The notes under the pieces: generated by a model
The model's input: only the letters and a program-made list of their open reading frames with translations
Told to the model about the DNA's origin: nothing
Databases searched by the model: none
NCBI GenBank assembly: GCA_023384095.1
Contig: JAHDXT010000018.1
Span: forward strand, 1-63,314
Direction of reading: 5' to 3'
Source of the DNA: Hyphomicrobiaceae bacterium
GTDB lineage: Bacteria > Pseudomonadota > Alphaproteobacteria > Rhizobiales > Hyphomicrobiaceae
DNA length: 63,314 nt
Program-made: the position numbers and the translations under genes
In this document: piece by piece, positions 9,260 to 18,287 of the stretch
Numbering within the stretch: the stretch's first letter is position 1
Layout: every line of letters begins with the position of its first letter

Positions 9260-10427
9260 CAAGACCGGCCGGCCCAAGCCGCCGCCGCTGCCGACCGCCC
9301 GCCTCGACGACGATCAGCGCCTCGCCTGCCTGCGGCTGATCCGGTCCGAGAATGTCGGACCGGCCACCTTCCGGGCCCTCATCAACCACTTTGGCGGCGC
9401 GCGGGCGGCGCTCGCCGCGCTGCCCGAGCTGTCGGAGCGCGGCGGCCGGCGCAGGCCGATCCGCATCTGCCCGTCGCCGGCGGCGGAGGCCGAGCTCGCC
9501 GCCGCGGAGCTTGCCGGCGCCCGACCCGTGTTCACGGTCGAGCCGGGCTATCCGGCCGCCCTCGCAGTGACCGAGGGAGCGCCCCCGCTCATCTACCTGA
9601 AGGGCGACGAGGGGCTGCTGGCGCGGCCCGCCATCGGGCTCGTCGGCTCGAGGGCGGCGTCGGCCGCGGGCCAGCAGTTGGCGCGGCAGCTCGCGGCGGG
9701 CCTGGGCCAGGCGGGCTACGTGGTCGCATCGGGATTGGCGCTCGGGATCGATGCCGCCGCCCACCGAGCGGCCCTCGACACCGGCACCATCGCCGTGCTC
9801 GCCGGCGGGCTCGACATCGTCTACCCGCCGCAGAATGCGGACCTGCAGCGCGCGATCGGGGAGCGCGGCTGCCTCGTGAGCGAGCAGCCGCCGGGCTTCC
9901 GGCCGCGGGGCAACGACTTCCCGCGGCGCAACCGGATCATCTCGGGCCTGTCGCTCGGCGTCGTGGTCGTCGAGGCGGCCCGGCGCTCCGGCTCCCTCAT
10001 CACGGCCAGGCGCGCCGCCGACCAGGGACGCGAGGTGCTCGCCGTGCCCGGCCATCCGCTCGACCCGCGCGCCTGGGGGACCAACCAGCTCATCAAGGAC
10101 GGGGCCACGCTGGTCACGAGCGCGGACGACGTGGTGAGCGCCTTGCAGCCCTTCGGCACCCGGCGCAATGCGATCGGCACAGCGGCGCTCCTTGAGGCGG
10201 AGGATGCGGTCGACGCAGCCCCGCTGCCGCTACCGCAGGTGGAGGACGATGCTCGGATCCGGCTCACGGCGTCGCTCGGGCCAGCGCCGGTCCATGTCGA
10301 CGAGCTGACGCGCGCGACGGGGCTGCCGATCCGCATCGTGCAGACGGTGCTGCTCGAGCTCGCGCTGGCCGGACGCCTGGAGCACCATGGCGGCCAGCTC
10401 GTATCCTTGCTCGGCGAGCCCGCATAG
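9246..10427 (+). CDS. dprA: DNA-processing protein DprA
   Basis: 393 residues from the GTG at 9246. An ATG at 9201 would add 15 residues read inside plsY. DprA binds incoming single-stranded DNA and loads RecA during natural transformation. The Rossmann-type core is present: [41 protein letters not shown] and [20 protein letters not shown]. It has an N-terminal SAM-like part and a C-terminal winged-helix-like segment ([31 protein letters not shown]). It is coupled to plsY by overlap. Confidence 0.93.
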   Translation: MSGRDKTGRPKPPPLPTARLDDDQRLACLRLIRSENVGPATFRALINHFGGARAALAALPELSERGGRRRPIRICPSPAAEAELAAAELAGARPVFTVEPGYPAALAVTEGAPPLIYLKGDEGLLARPAIGLVGSRAASAAGQQLARQLAAGLGQAGYVVASGLALGIDAAAHRAALDTGTIAVLAGGLDIVYPPQNADLQRAIGERGCLVSEQPPGFRPRGNDFPRRNRIISGLSLGVVVVEAARRSGSLITARRAADQGREVLAVPGHPLDPRAWGTNQLIKDGATLVTSADDVVSALQPFGTRRNAIGTAALLEAEDAVDAAPLPLPQVEDDARIRLTASLGPAPVHVDELTRATGLPIRIVQTVLLELALAGRLEHHGGQLVSLLGEPA

Positions 10428-10446
10428 AGTGAAGATTGCGCATCGA

Positions 10447-10905
10447 TCAGCCGACGATGCGCATGATCGCCTCGATCTCGACCGTCATGTTGTTGGGCAG
10501 CGACCCCATGCCGACGGCCGAGCGGGCGTGCCGGCCCCTCTCGCCCAGCACCTCGACCAGCAGATCCGAGCAGCCGTTGATCACCTTCGGCTGATCGGCG
10601 AACTCCGGCACGCCGTTGACCATGCCGAGCAGCTTGACGACCTCGACCCGCGACAGGTCGCCTGCGGCCTTCCTGGCAGCGGCGAGCAGCCCCAGGCCGA
10701 CGATCCTGGCGTGCCCGTAAGCCTCGTCCACCGTCACGGTGCCGCCGACCTTGCCGACGTGATAGCTGCCGTCCGGTTTGCGCGGGCCCTGGCCCGACAG
10801 GTAGATGGTGCTGCCGTAGAGCTTGAAGGGCACGTAGTTGGCGACCGGCGTCGGCACGTCCGGCAGCGACAGCCCCAGCGCCTTCAGCTTCTCCTCGGGT
10901 GTCAT
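10447..10905 (-). CDS. RidA family protein
   Basis: 152 residues of the YjgF/YER057c/UK114 (RidA) fold. RidA hydrolyses reactive enamine/imine intermediates of amino acid metabolism, but this sequence is a divergent branch and the substrate is unknown. Motifs seen are TIYLSGQGPRKPDG, VVKLLGMVNGVPEFADQPKVINGCSDLLVEVLGE and RSAVGMGSLPNNMTVEIEAI. GGAG lies 7 bases before the ATG. It ends facing dprA with a 19-base gap, and the insertion element begins 80 bases upstream of its start. Confidence 0.9.
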   Translation of the reverse strand: MTPEEKLKALGLSLPDVPTPVANYVPFKLYGSTIYLSGQGPRKPDGSYHVGKVGGTVTVDEAYGHARIVGLGLLAAARKAAGDLSRVEVVKLLGMVNGVPEFADQPKVINGCSDLLVEVLGERGRHARSAVGMGSLPNNMTVEIEAIMRIVG

Positions 10906-10971
10906 TTGATCTCCTCCACGGGTACCTGCCAGCCGGCTACGTTGACGTCCCCACCGCGAGCTGTCCAGCGG

Positions 10972-10983
10972 ACGCGGACCGGG
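10972..10983. repeat. target-site duplication, left copy
   Basis: The 12 bases ACGCGGACCGGG are repeated at 13505-13516, directly flanking the inverted ends of the insertion element. IS1-type elements usually duplicate around 9 bases, with longer cases known. Two extra G residues lie between this copy and the perfect inverted end at 10986. Confidence 0.8.
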
Positions 10984-10985
10984 GG

Positions 10986-11001
10986 AGTGGGTCAGTTTGA
11001 A
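10986..11001. repeat. left terminal inverted repeat
   Basis: 16 bases, AGTGGGTCAGTTTGAA, perfectly complementary to 13489-13504. The transposase stop codon (TGA, read on the minus strand at 10992-10994) lies inside this end. Confidence 0.88.
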
Positions 11002-11891
11002 ACCTGAACTCGCTTTTTGTACGGCCCGCGCACCTTCGGCGCATCTACCACTTCCTTCGCCTCGATCAGTGCGACGATGTCCTTGACGTCCCATAGCCGG
11101 TCGGTCACGCCGGCGGCAATCGCTGGCGTGACACGCAGCGTCTTATGGATGCGGCAGAAGTTGTAATAGACGAAGTGCAGCGCCACTGCGTTGACGTGCG
11201 CCTCCACCTTCTTGCTGAAGCCATTCGTCAACCGCGTGAACCGGCGCATGTGCATACGCATGGTGAGGTTCTGCCGCTCCACATAGCTGGTGGAGATGTG
11301 CGCCGGATCGGGGTCGCCCTCGATCCGCGTCTTGCGACAGCCGATGCACTCGGCTGGGCTGTAACGCTTCTCGGCTTCAGGGCTCTCGCCATACAGCTTT
11401 ACGAGCTGGGCATAGTCCACATCGGCCCCGAACGCGCCCTCGACGGTCTCAAGGTACGCTCTCAGGCCATCGCTGGTGAGCTGCACGCGGTTGGCGAGGC
11501 GACTGGCTAGACCATCGATGAAGTGCGTGGCCGTTCCCGTATCACGCGGGCCGACGAACCATTGGATCACGAGCTTGCTGTCGGCATCGATCGCGGTCCA
11601 GGTCCAGGTATCGCCGGCGCCATCCGGGGCCGCCTTGGCGATCGCAACGTTCTTCTGTTTGGCGTAGGTGAACGACCATACCTCGTCGACCTGCACCCGC
11701 TTTGCCATGACGTTCCGCACGGTTTCATCGTGAAAGGCCATGCAGACCTGACCAGCGTCCGCAAGCAGTTTGGCGACGGTGTTTTTGCTCACCCCAGTAA
11801 TGCGCGTGATGGCGCGCATGCTCATGCGCTCGCACAGCATGTGGAGGATCTGAGCACGCTTCTCTGAGGTCAGTTTGTTAATACTGACCAT
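10992..11891 (-). CDS. IS1-type DDE transposase
   Basis: 299 residues. The N-terminus has a helix-turn-helix ([21 protein letters not shown], residues about 23-43). The catalytic DDE triad is visible as D69 (QVDEVW), D141 (TSDG) and E205 (SYVERQN). The pattern [10 protein letters not shown]...KQKNVA...[12 protein letters not shown] matches the IS1-like transposases common in rhizobia. No frameshift is needed, unlike E. coli IS1. ATG 11891 is chosen because it opens directly into the HTH part; an in-frame start 72 bases upstream is possible. The gene fills one side of the element. Confidence 0.92.
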   Translation of the reverse strand: MVSINKLTSEKRAQILHMLCERMSMRAITRITGVSKNTVAKLLADAGQVCMAFHDETVRNVMAKRVQVDEVWSFTYAKQKNVAIAKAAPDGAGDTWTWTAIDADSKLVIQWFVGPRDTGTATHFIDGLASRLANRVQLTSDGLRAYLETVEGAFGADVDYAQLVKLYGESPEAEKRYSPAECIGCRKTRIEGDPDPAHISTSYVERQNLTMRMHMRRFTRLTNGFSKKVEAHVNAVALHFVYYNFCRIHKTLRVTPAIAAGVTDRLWDVKDIVALIEAKEVVDAPKVRGPYKKRVQVSN

Positions 11892-11992
11892 TATGCTTGA
11901 CTGCTCCAGAAAACGCAAGCATAAATTGGCCATGTGCTTGCATTCTGCGTGATTCGTACTCATATTGCACGCATAGATGGAGGGTCAGCACC

Positions 11993-13174
11993 ATGATCAA
12001 CGATGGCGACGAGCCGATAGGCAAGGCGAAGGGCGGCCACGCACGCGCCGAGAAGTTGCCGCCAGAGCGGCGGAGCGAGATCGCCAAGCAGGCCGCTGAG
12101 GCGCGGTGGAAGGCCGAGCCCGTCGAACTGGTCGAGGATGTTGAGACCGGCGACCGGTTCATTCTCTACACCAAGCCGGACGGCGTCGAGTTCCAACTGA
12201 GGTTCGATGGCGAGGAACCCTGGGCGACCCAAAAACAGATCGCAGACCTGATGGGGGTCACGCGTTCGGTCGTCACTCGCCACATCAAGAACATTTTCAA
12301 CAGTGGCGAGATCGACGCGGACAGCAATGTTCAAAAAACGAACTTTGCTGGATCGACCAAGCCGACCGCCCTCTACAGCCTGGATGTCATCTTGGCAGTG
12401 GGCTATCGGGCGGGCTCGAAGGAAGCGATGCTGTTCCGTCGGTGGGCGACCGACAAGCTGCGCCAGTACCTTCTCAACGGATTCGTGATCGACACGCCAC
12501 GGATGAAAGACCCGGAGCGGAACGACCGCCTCGAAGAACTCCTCGAAATCATTGAGGAAATCCGTGCGTCAGAGGCCAACGTCTGGCGACAGATACTCAA
12601 CCTCATCACGTATTGCTCCGACTATCATGCAATGACGCGCAAGGAGAAGGAGAACTACTTCGCCACCTTCCAGAACGCGATGCACTGGGCTGTGGCGTCA
12701 GCCACAGCAGCGGAGATCCGGCATGACCGGATTGACGCCTCAAAGCCATACGCTGGCCTGACGCACTTCGAGGGCGAGCATCCCACCGTGGCTGATGGCA
12801 AGGTGGCGAAAAACTTTCTTGGTCAGGATGAGATCAAGCGCCTCAACATGATCACCAATCTCGCCCTCAACTTCCTCAAATCTCAGGCAGAGCAGGGTCG
12901 TCTGGTTGCCGTGGCGCAGTACACAGACAAGCTCCGCGAGATCGTGCAACTCGACGGTCGCCCATTGATCCCAAGGGGGCATCTCGGGTCAGTCAGTGCT
13001 GATGTGGCCGACAAGAAGGTTTCGCGTGAGATTGCGATCTACAAGAAGCGGATAGAGCTGGAGGAGGAGGCGGAAGTTGGCACGTCACTCGAAAACATCT
13101 TGGCCAAGGCCCGCCAGATCGTTGATGCGAAGAGGGGCGGCTCAAAATCGACATCATCAGCGCACCGACGTTAG
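11993..13174 (+). CDS. RhuM-family protein, passenger of the insertion element
   Basis: 393 residues. The core from about residue 75 (PWATQKQIADLMGVTRSVVTRHIKNIF...YSLDVILAVGYR...FRRWATDKLRQYLLNGF) is the RhuM domain first named in a Salmonella pathogenicity island; its molecular activity is not established. It begins like a DNA-binding HTH. The last part (YAGLTHFEGEHPTVADGKVAKNFLG) also matches the family. Residues 13-40 carry a KGGHARAEKL...RRSEIAKQAAEARW segment shared with the small protein at 13171-13431. GGAGGG precedes ATG 11993. Base composition is lower in GC than flanking chromosome. Confidence 0.9.
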   Translation: MINDGDEPIGKAKGGHARAEKLPPERRSEIAKQAAEARWKAEPVELVEDVETGDRFILYTKPDGVEFQLRFDGEEPWATQKQIADLMGVTRSVVTRHIKNIFNSGEIDADSNVQKTNFAGSTKPTALYSLDVILAVGYRAGSKEAMLFRRWATDKLRQYLLNGFVIDTPRMKDPERNDRLEELLEIIEEIRASEANVWRQILNLITYCSDYHAMTRKEKENYFATFQNAMHWAVASATAAEIRHDRIDASKPYAGLTHFEGEHPTVADGKVAKNFLGQDEIKRLNMITNLALNFLKSQAEQGRLVAVAQYTDKLREIVQLDGRPLIPRGHLGSVSADVADKKVSREIAIYKKRIELEEEAEVGTSLENILAKARQIVDAKRGGSKSTSSAHRR

Positions 13175-13431
13175 CTCTTCTTGCTCCAGCGCGCCGTCGC
13201 CGCCTTCTTCGCGACCGCCGACCGCTGCTTCGCGGTCATCTTCTCTGCGCGCGCCTTCCCGCCCTTGAGGCCACCTCGGCGCCCCAAGCTAACGGCTGCA
13301 GGGTCCTTGCCCTGCTCCTCCGGCGTAGGCTCGCGGTCCTCCACCTCGCCGGTGGCGATGTCCACGATGGACTTGGCGAGCTGGTTGATGTCGCGGGGCC
13401 GCTCCTTGCGCTTGCGTTCTTGATCGGTCAT
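13171..13431 (-). CDS. small basic protein in the insertion element
   Basis: 86 residues, rich in Lys and Arg. The C-terminal part, GGLKGGKARAEKM...RSAVAKKAATARW, is the same motif found at the N-terminus of the RhuM protein, so the two probably bind the same kind of target; nucleic acid is a guess. The gene converges on the RhuM gene with a 4-base overlap. The N-terminal half (INQLAKSIVDIATGEVED) looks helical. Function is unknown. A toxin-antitoxin role was considered and is not supported. Confidence 0.7.
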   Translation of the reverse strand: MTDQERKRKERPRDINQLAKSIVDIATGEVEDREPTPEEQGKDPAAVSLGRRGGLKGGKARAEKMTAKQRSAVAKKAATARWSKKS

Positions 13432-13488
13432 GCATGATAGATGGCACGGGCTGCCGACTCCTGCAACCCCGAGTCAAAGCCGTCAAAA

Positions 13489-13504
13489 TTCAAACTGACC
13501 CACT
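13489..13504. repeat. right terminal inverted repeat
   Basis: 16 bases, TTCAAACTGACCCACT, an exact reverse complement of 10986-11001. Its last two bases provide the AG of the TAG stop of the adjacent deacetylase gene. Confidence 0.88.
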
Positions 13505-14294
13505 ACGCGGACCGGGAGCCGGCCCCGATCAGCTCGCTTGCACGCGACCAGCGCACCGCACCGTGAGATGCAGTCTCGGCGAACAGCTCTTCGAGAAACC
13601 GCCAGGCGGCCGTGTCGTGCACGAGATGGTGGGTCAGGATGCCGACCGCGGGCTGTCCGCCGCCGCGCGCCCAGGCGAGCTCTCTCGCAAGGCCGGCGGC
13701 AAGCTCATCCGGGTCGCCGCCGCCCCGGGAGCCTCGCCAGTCGATGATGTCGATATGCGCGTTCAGCTCCCGGATCGGCGCGGGCGCCTGGAAGACCGGC
13801 TTGCGGCCGAGCGTGGAGAGGGCGCGATAGCCGAGGTCCGGCAGCAGTGCGGCGACCTCGGGCCCGATCCGGTTCCAGGGCGGCACTAGGATCGGAACGC
13901 CCTTGGCCCCGAACAGCGCGCCGAGACGCGCGCGGGCGAGGCCCAGCTCGTGCCGAATCTCCGTTCCCGGCCGCTCGACCGGAAACTCCTGCTTCCTGGC
14001 TCCCGGCATCGCGTGGTTGCGGTGGGTCCAGCCGTGCGCGGCCGCCTCGGCGAGAGGCTGCTCGGCGAGCCATCCGGCCAGCTCCTCGCTCGCGTGGCAC
14101 GGAACCGCGGCGACGAGCCAGGGCACGCCGCTGCCCGCGCACAGCGACGAGAGCCGGATCAGCAACGGCGTCACAGCCACCGCGTCGTCATCCCGAAGCC
14201 AAAGACGGGCGACGCATTGTGCATCCTGCCAGCGCGCCAGCTCCTCGCGGACCGGAGCCCATCCGGCTTGCCGCGACGCGGCTGCACGGATCAC
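13503..14294 (-). CDS. polysaccharide deacetylase-like protein, C-terminus altered by insertion
   Basis: 263 residues. A RDDD motif near residue 35 and HGWTHRNH near residue 90 fit the Asp-His-His metal site of the NodB/polysaccharide deacetylase superfamily, and PPWNR and THHLVHD also fit. It may deacetylate a sugar or glycan made with the adjacent glycosyltransferase. The GTG start overlaps that gene's stop (GTGA). The last base of the duplicated target plus the element end makes the present TAG stop. Joining the two flanks restores a frame 11 codons longer, so the tail was trimmed by the insertion. Confidence 0.85.
   Translation of the reverse strand: MIRAAASRQAGWAPVREELARWQDAQCVARLWLRDDDAVAVTPLLIRLSSLCAGSGVPWLVAAVPCHASEELAGWLAEQPLAEAAAHGWTHRNHAMPGARKQEFPVERPGTEIRHELGLARARLGALFGAKGVPILVPPWNRIGPEVAALLPDLGYRALSTLGRKPVFQAPAPIRELNAHIDIIDWRGSRGGGDPDELAAGLARELAWARGGGQPAVGILTHHLVHDTAAWRFLEELFAETASHGAVRWSRASELIGAGSRSA
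13505..13516. repeat. target-site duplication, right copy
   Basis: ACGCGGACCGGG, identical to 10972-10983, directly outside the right inverted end. It lies within the last codons of the deacetylase gene. Confidence 0.8.
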
Positions 14295-15415
14295 TGGGCG
14301 GCTCCGCCGCTGGACGGCACGACGGCCCTCAGCGTCGCCTCGATGGTCGCCGCCGCCGCGGCGACACTGCGGTGCTCGCGCACGAAGCGGCTCGCGGCCA
14401 TTCCCATCTGCGCGCGCAGATGCCCGTCGACGAGCAGACTGCGGACTGCGCCCGCGTAGGCCGCGAGATCGCCCGCCGGCGTCAGCCAGCCCGTTTCGCC
14501 CTGCACGACGACCGACGAGACGCCTCCCGCATCCTGGGCGGCGACCGGCAACCCCATCGCCTGTGCCTCGAGATAGGCGAGCCCGTACGCCTCGCCGATG
14601 CCCGGCCAGACGTAGACGTCGCACGCGCCCAGCACCTCGGCGACGCCCTCGGGCGGCACCTCGCCCAGCCAGTCGATCCGGTCGGGCGGTATGGCCGAGA
14701 AGGCGGCGAGCACTTCGGCGCGCGCCAGGCCATCGCCCATGACCGCGAGCCGCCAGGGCACGTCGAGCAGCGTCTGCAGCGTCTGGCTGAGCGCGAGGTA
14801 GCTGGCCAGCTTGTCGCCCGGCCGCATCATCGCCGCGACGGCGATGCGGGGGGCGGCCGTCGACGCCCGCCTGGCCGGCTCCGGGAGCGGTGGCGGATCG
14901 AGGAACGGGACGAGATCGACCAGCGGCCCGGCCAGCGGAGCCAAGCGTTGCAGTCCCTCCCGGTCCTGGGCCGTGAAGCAGAAATTGGCCGCGGCCCCGC
15001 GCACCGCGCGCGCGACGTCGGCCTGCCACGTGCGCCATGGCCCCGCGTCGCGCTTGCCCGCATAGGAAGCCTCGGCGGTGACGTAAGGTAGGCCGAGGCG
15101 GGCCGAGACCTCGGGTCCCATCCAGTCCGGCGCCTTGTAATAGGGATGATAGCTGAACCAGCACTCGGGCGACCAGCCGTCGGCGGGGCGGGACCAGGCG
15201 TCCGACAGCCGGCCAGCCTCGGCCAGCGCCGCCGATCTCAACTCGAGATAGGTGCCGTCCCCCGGGTCCTGCGAGAAGCTGCGCAGGCGGCTCGCGATCC
15301 GGACGTCGTGGCCGGCAGCGGCGAGTGCCTCCATGAGCAACCCAGCCATCCGCCGGTCGCCGGACGGCGTCGGGTGATCGGGCGCTTTCAGCGGCGCGTA
15401 ATAGGCGATTCTCAT
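14291..15415 (-). CDS. glycosyltransferase, GT4-like
   Basis: 374 residues. The N-terminus MRIAYYAPLKAPDHPTPSGDRRMAGLL is the usual start of GT-B transferases of family 4. The C-terminal domain has GEVPPEGVAEVLGACDVYVWPGIGEAYGLAYLEAQAMGLPVAAQDAGGV with the E-x7-E element that binds the nucleotide sugar. Sugar and acceptor are unknown. It is coupled to the deacetylase by a 4-base overlap, suggesting a shared glycan pathway. It is divergent from the ABC-like gene. The start is the ATG immediately before the Rossmann-like strand; a longer open frame upstream has no support. Confidence 0.88.
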   Translation of the reverse strand: MRIAYYAPLKAPDHPTPSGDRRMAGLLMEALAAAGHDVRIASRLRSFSQDPGDGTYLELRSAALAEAGRLSDAWSRPADGWSPECWFSYHPYYKAPDWMGPEVSARLGLPYVTAEASYAGKRDAGPWRTWQADVARAVRGAAANFCFTAQDREGLQRLAPLAGPLVDLVPFLDPPPLPEPARRASTAAPRIAVAAMMRPGDKLASYLALSQTLQTLLDVPWRLAVMGDGLARAEVLAAFSAIPPDRIDWLGEVPPEGVAEVLGACDVYVWPGIGEAYGLAYLEAQAMGLPVAAQDAGGVSSVVVQGETGWLTPAGDLAAYAGAVRSLLVDGHLRAQMGMAASRFVREHRSVAAAAATIEATLRAVVPSSGGAAQ

Positions 15416-15518
15416 GGCGCGACACCGGATGGCGAAGACGTGCGGGCAGCGGGCCCCAGCTTGCCGCCCGCTCGCACGGCCACTACGTTCCGTGGTCTCG
15501 AACTGCAGGAATCGCGCA

Positions 15519-18170
15519 TTGGACACCAACCTCTTCCGGTTCGTCTGGCGCCACAGCCGTCGCGAGCAGATCGCCATCCTTCTGCTGATTCTCGCGTCGC
15601 TGCCGCTCTACTTCGCCTCGCTCGACATTCCGAGGATGATCGTCAGCGACGCGTTGCAGGGCAGAGCATTCCGGGAGGGGCAAACCACCGCCACCCTGTT
15701 CGAGTGGACGGTCAGGTTGCCGGAGTTCCTCGGGGGCGGCAAGATCCTGGTGCATCCCGGGGTCGAGCTCGATCAGGTCGGATACCTGCTGGCGCTGAGC
15801 TTCCTGTTCCTGCTGCTGGTGCTGATCAACGGCGCCTTCAAATACTTCATCAACATCCGCAAGGGCGTGCTCGGCGAGCGTATCCTGCGACGCATGCGCT
15901 TCGAGCTGTTCGCCACCTTGCTGCGGTTCCGCCCCGAGGACATCCGCTCGGTGAAGCCCTCCGAGGCGGCGACCATGATCAAGGACGAGGTCGAGCCCAT
16001 CGGCGGCTTCGTCGGCGACGCGTTCATCCAGCCGGTGTACCTCGGCGCGCAGGCGCTGACGGCGCTCGCCTTCATTCTCGTGCAGAGCGTCTGGCTGGGC
16101 TTGATCGCGGCCGCCGTCGTGCTGATCCAGGCGTTCGTCATCCCGTGGCTGCGGCGCGAGCAGATCCGGCTCGGACGCGAGCGCCAGATCGTCTCCCGGC
16201 ATCTCGCCGGGCGCATCGGCGAGGTGGTCGAAGCCGCGCCTGCCGTTCATGTCCACGGCACGGCAGCCTTCGACAAGGCCGAGATCGGAGGCCGCCTCGG
16301 CCAGCTCTTCGACATCCGCGTCGCCCTGTTCAAGCGCAAGTTCGCGGTCAAGTACCTGAACAACCTGCTGGCGCAGGTCACGCCGTTCTTCTTCTTCGCC
16401 GTTGGCGGCTATTTCGCCCTCAAGGGCAGGCTCGATCTCGGCCAGCTCGTCGCCGTCATTGCCGCCTACAGGGAGCTGCCGCCGCCCGTGAAGGAGCTGA
16501 TCGATTGGGACCAGCAGCGCATCGACGTAGCCGTCAAGTACCAGCAGATCGTCTCCCAGTTCACCGTCGAACGACTGCTGCCCGAGCCGGCGGACGAACG
16601 GGCCGAGGATCTTCAGGGCCCGATCAGGATCGACGGGCTGAGAGTGCTCGACCGCCGGGGAACGCCCCTGCTCGACGGCGTTTCGATCACCATCGATCGC
16701 CCATCGCACGTCGCCCTCGCTGGCGGAGCGGGCAGCGGCCGCGACATCCTGGCCAAGGTGCTCGGCCGGCAGATCACGGAGTACCAGGGGACTGTGCGGC
16801 TCGGCAAGCGCGACCTCCTCGGCATCTCCGACGAAGCCGCGGGGCGCCTGATCGCCTATGCAGGGCCCGATCCCCTGCTGTTCGCGGCCTCGATTCGCGA
16901 CAACATCGCCTACTCGCTGCGGCGGATCACCCCGTCGCAAATGGCCGCGGACCGGCACCGGCTCGACGAGGCGCTGCTGAACAGTGAGGCGTCCGATTAC
17001 GTTCCCGAGCGTTGGATCGACTATGAAGCGGCCGGCGTCACCTCTGCGCAGGAGCTCGATCCTGCGATCCTGCATGCACTCGACGTCGCGGGGCTGAAGC
17101 AGGAGATCTACTGGTTCGGCCTCAACGGCAGGCTCGGGCCGGGGACGCCGAAGAAGGTGGTCGACTGCTTCATCGAGGCCCGCGGGGCGGTGCACGACCG
17201 GCTCCAGGCGGAGGACCTGAAGCATCTGGTCGAGACGTTCGACCCCGACCGTTACAATGTCCACGCGACCATCGGCGAAAACCTGCTGTTCGGCGTTCCG
17301 GTCGGTGACAAGCCGACCATGGGGGAGCTGGCCGCGAACCCCTATCTGCGATCCATCCTGGAGGCGGAGGCGCTGGACGAGCCGCTGACCGAGCTCGGCC
17401 TGCACATCGCCGAGGTGACGGCGGAGATGTTCGCCGGGCTGCCGCCCGGGCACCCCCTGTTCGAGCGCTACTCGTTCATCCGCTCCGACGAGATGGAGCA
17501 CTATCAGCACCTCACCGACCTCGTCCGCAAGCCGGGCGGCAGGGCGCGCATCCCGGCGGGCGGCCGCACCCGTCTCATCGCACTCGCGCTGGGCTACATC
17601 GAGCCGCGTCATCGGCTGAGCCTGCTCGATGCCGCTTTCGACGCTCGCATCCTGAGGGCCCGCGCCAGCTTCATGCGCTACCTGCCTCGTGCCTATGCGG
17701 ACCGGATCGAGTTCTATGACCCTGGCCGGATCATGACCGCCGCGCCGATCAGCGACAACATCCTGTTCGGCCGTATCGCGTTCCAGGGCTCGCGGGCCGA
17801 GCAGCGCGTCTGGGAGGTCGTCCGGATGACGGCCGCGCAGCTCGGACTGGAGCCTGTCATCTATCGGATCGGTCTGGACACCGAGGTCGGTCCCGGCGGA
17901 CGGCTGCTCTCCGGGCCGCAGCGCGCGGCGGTCAATCTTGCCCGCTGCCTCGTCAAGCGGCCGGAGATCCTTGTCGTCGATGGCGCGCTTTCGGTCTACG
18001 GGCGGGCCGAAGAAGGCGTCATCCTGAAGCGCTTGTGCGACGCCATGCGCGGCGGGACCCTCATCGCCTCGGTCTCGGACCTGGCGGAGGCGGAGGACTT
18101 CGACCGCGTCCTCAAGTTCGAGGGCCCGCGGCTGACCGTCGAGCCCGAGCCGGCCGCGGCCGTCGCGTGA
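15519..18170 (+). CDS. ABC-exporter-like protein with three degenerate nucleotide-binding segments
   Basis: 883 residues from the TTG at 15519, which has AGGA 8 bases upstream; an ATG at 15414 is possible. Residues 15-320 form an exporter-type membrane domain (PSEAATMIKDEVEPIGGF is a coupling-type loop). After that come three partial NBD copies. Copy 1 has GGAGSGRD at 402-409 (Walker A without Lys and Ser/Thr), SIRDNI at 458-463 and GLNGRLGPG at 534-542. Copy 2 has TIGENLLFG at 584-592, AGGRTR near 680 and LLDA at 702-705. Copy 3 has ISDNILFG at 744-751, LSGPQ at 798-802 and VVDG near 820, where the catalytic Glu is missing. No H-loop His is seen. ATP hydrolysis looks unlikely. The cyclase follows on the same strand. 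Confidence 0.85.
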   Translation: MDTNLFRFVWRHSRREQIAILLLILASLPLYFASLDIPRMIVSDALQGRAFREGQTTATLFEWTVRLPEFLGGGKILVHPGVELDQVGYLLALSFLFLLLVLINGAFKYFINIRKGVLGERILRRMRFELFATLLRFRPEDIRSVKPSEAATMIKDEVEPIGGFVGDAFIQPVYLGAQALTALAFILVQSVWLGLIAAAVVLIQAFVIPWLRREQIRLGRERQIVSRHLAGRIGEVVEAAPAVHVHGTAAFDKAEIGGRLGQLFDIRVALFKRKFAVKYLNNLLAQVTPFFFFAVGGYFALKGRLDLGQLVAVIAAYRELPPPVKELIDWDQQRIDVAVKYQQIVSQFTVERLLPEPADERAEDLQGPIRIDGLRVLDRRGTPLLDGVSITIDRPSHVALAGGAGSGRDILAKVLGRQITEYQGTVRLGKRDLLGISDEAAGRLIAYAGPDPLLFAASIRDNIAYSLRRITPSQMAADRHRLDEALLNSEASDYVPERWIDYEAAGVTSAQELDPAILHALDVAGLKQEIYWFGLNGRLGPGTPKKVVDCFIEARGAVHDRLQAEDLKHLVETFDPDRYNVHATIGENLLFGVPVGDKPTMGELAANPYLRSILEAEALDEPLTELGLHIAEVTAEMFAGLPPGHPLFERYSFIRSDEMEHYQHLTDLVRKPGGRARIPAGGRTRLIALALGYIEPRHRLSLLDAAFDARILRARASFMRYLPRAYADRIEFYDPGRIMTAAPISDNILFGRIAFQGSRAEQRVWEVVRMTAAQLGLEPVIYRIGLDTEVGPGGRLLSGPQRAAVNLARCLVKRPEILVVDGALSVYGRAEEGVILKRLCDAMRGGTLIASVSDLAEAEDFDRVLKFEGPRLTVEPEPAAAVA

Positions 18171-18287
18171 TCGGCCCCGGCGCGCTGCCGTCGAATCCGG
18201 CTCGCCGTCCGGACGACGGCAGGGTATCAATCGTCGGGATGGGAGCTGAATTTCGGCACTCCGCCGAGCCCGAGCGAGACCACGCGC

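Larger units (their letters stand above)
10984..13504. mobile_element. IS1-type insertion element with RhuM passenger
   Basis: About 2.52 kb bounded by AGTGGGTCAGTTTGAA at 10986-11001 and its exact reverse complement at 13489-13504, with a 12-base direct repeat outside. It encodes a DDE transposase on the minus strand, a RhuM-family protein on the plus strand and a small basic protein on the minus strand. Its DNA is visibly less GC-rich and uses more A/T-ending codons than its neighbours. The intact ends, intact transposase and exact duplication suggest a fairly recent, possibly still mobile insertion. It lies in the 3' end of the deacetylase gene. Confidence 0.88.

Noticed and set aside
11993-13431. 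Toxin-antitoxin pair formed by the RhuM gene and the small facing gene
   Set aside because: The genes converge rather than form an operon, and neither product resembles a known toxin or antitoxin.
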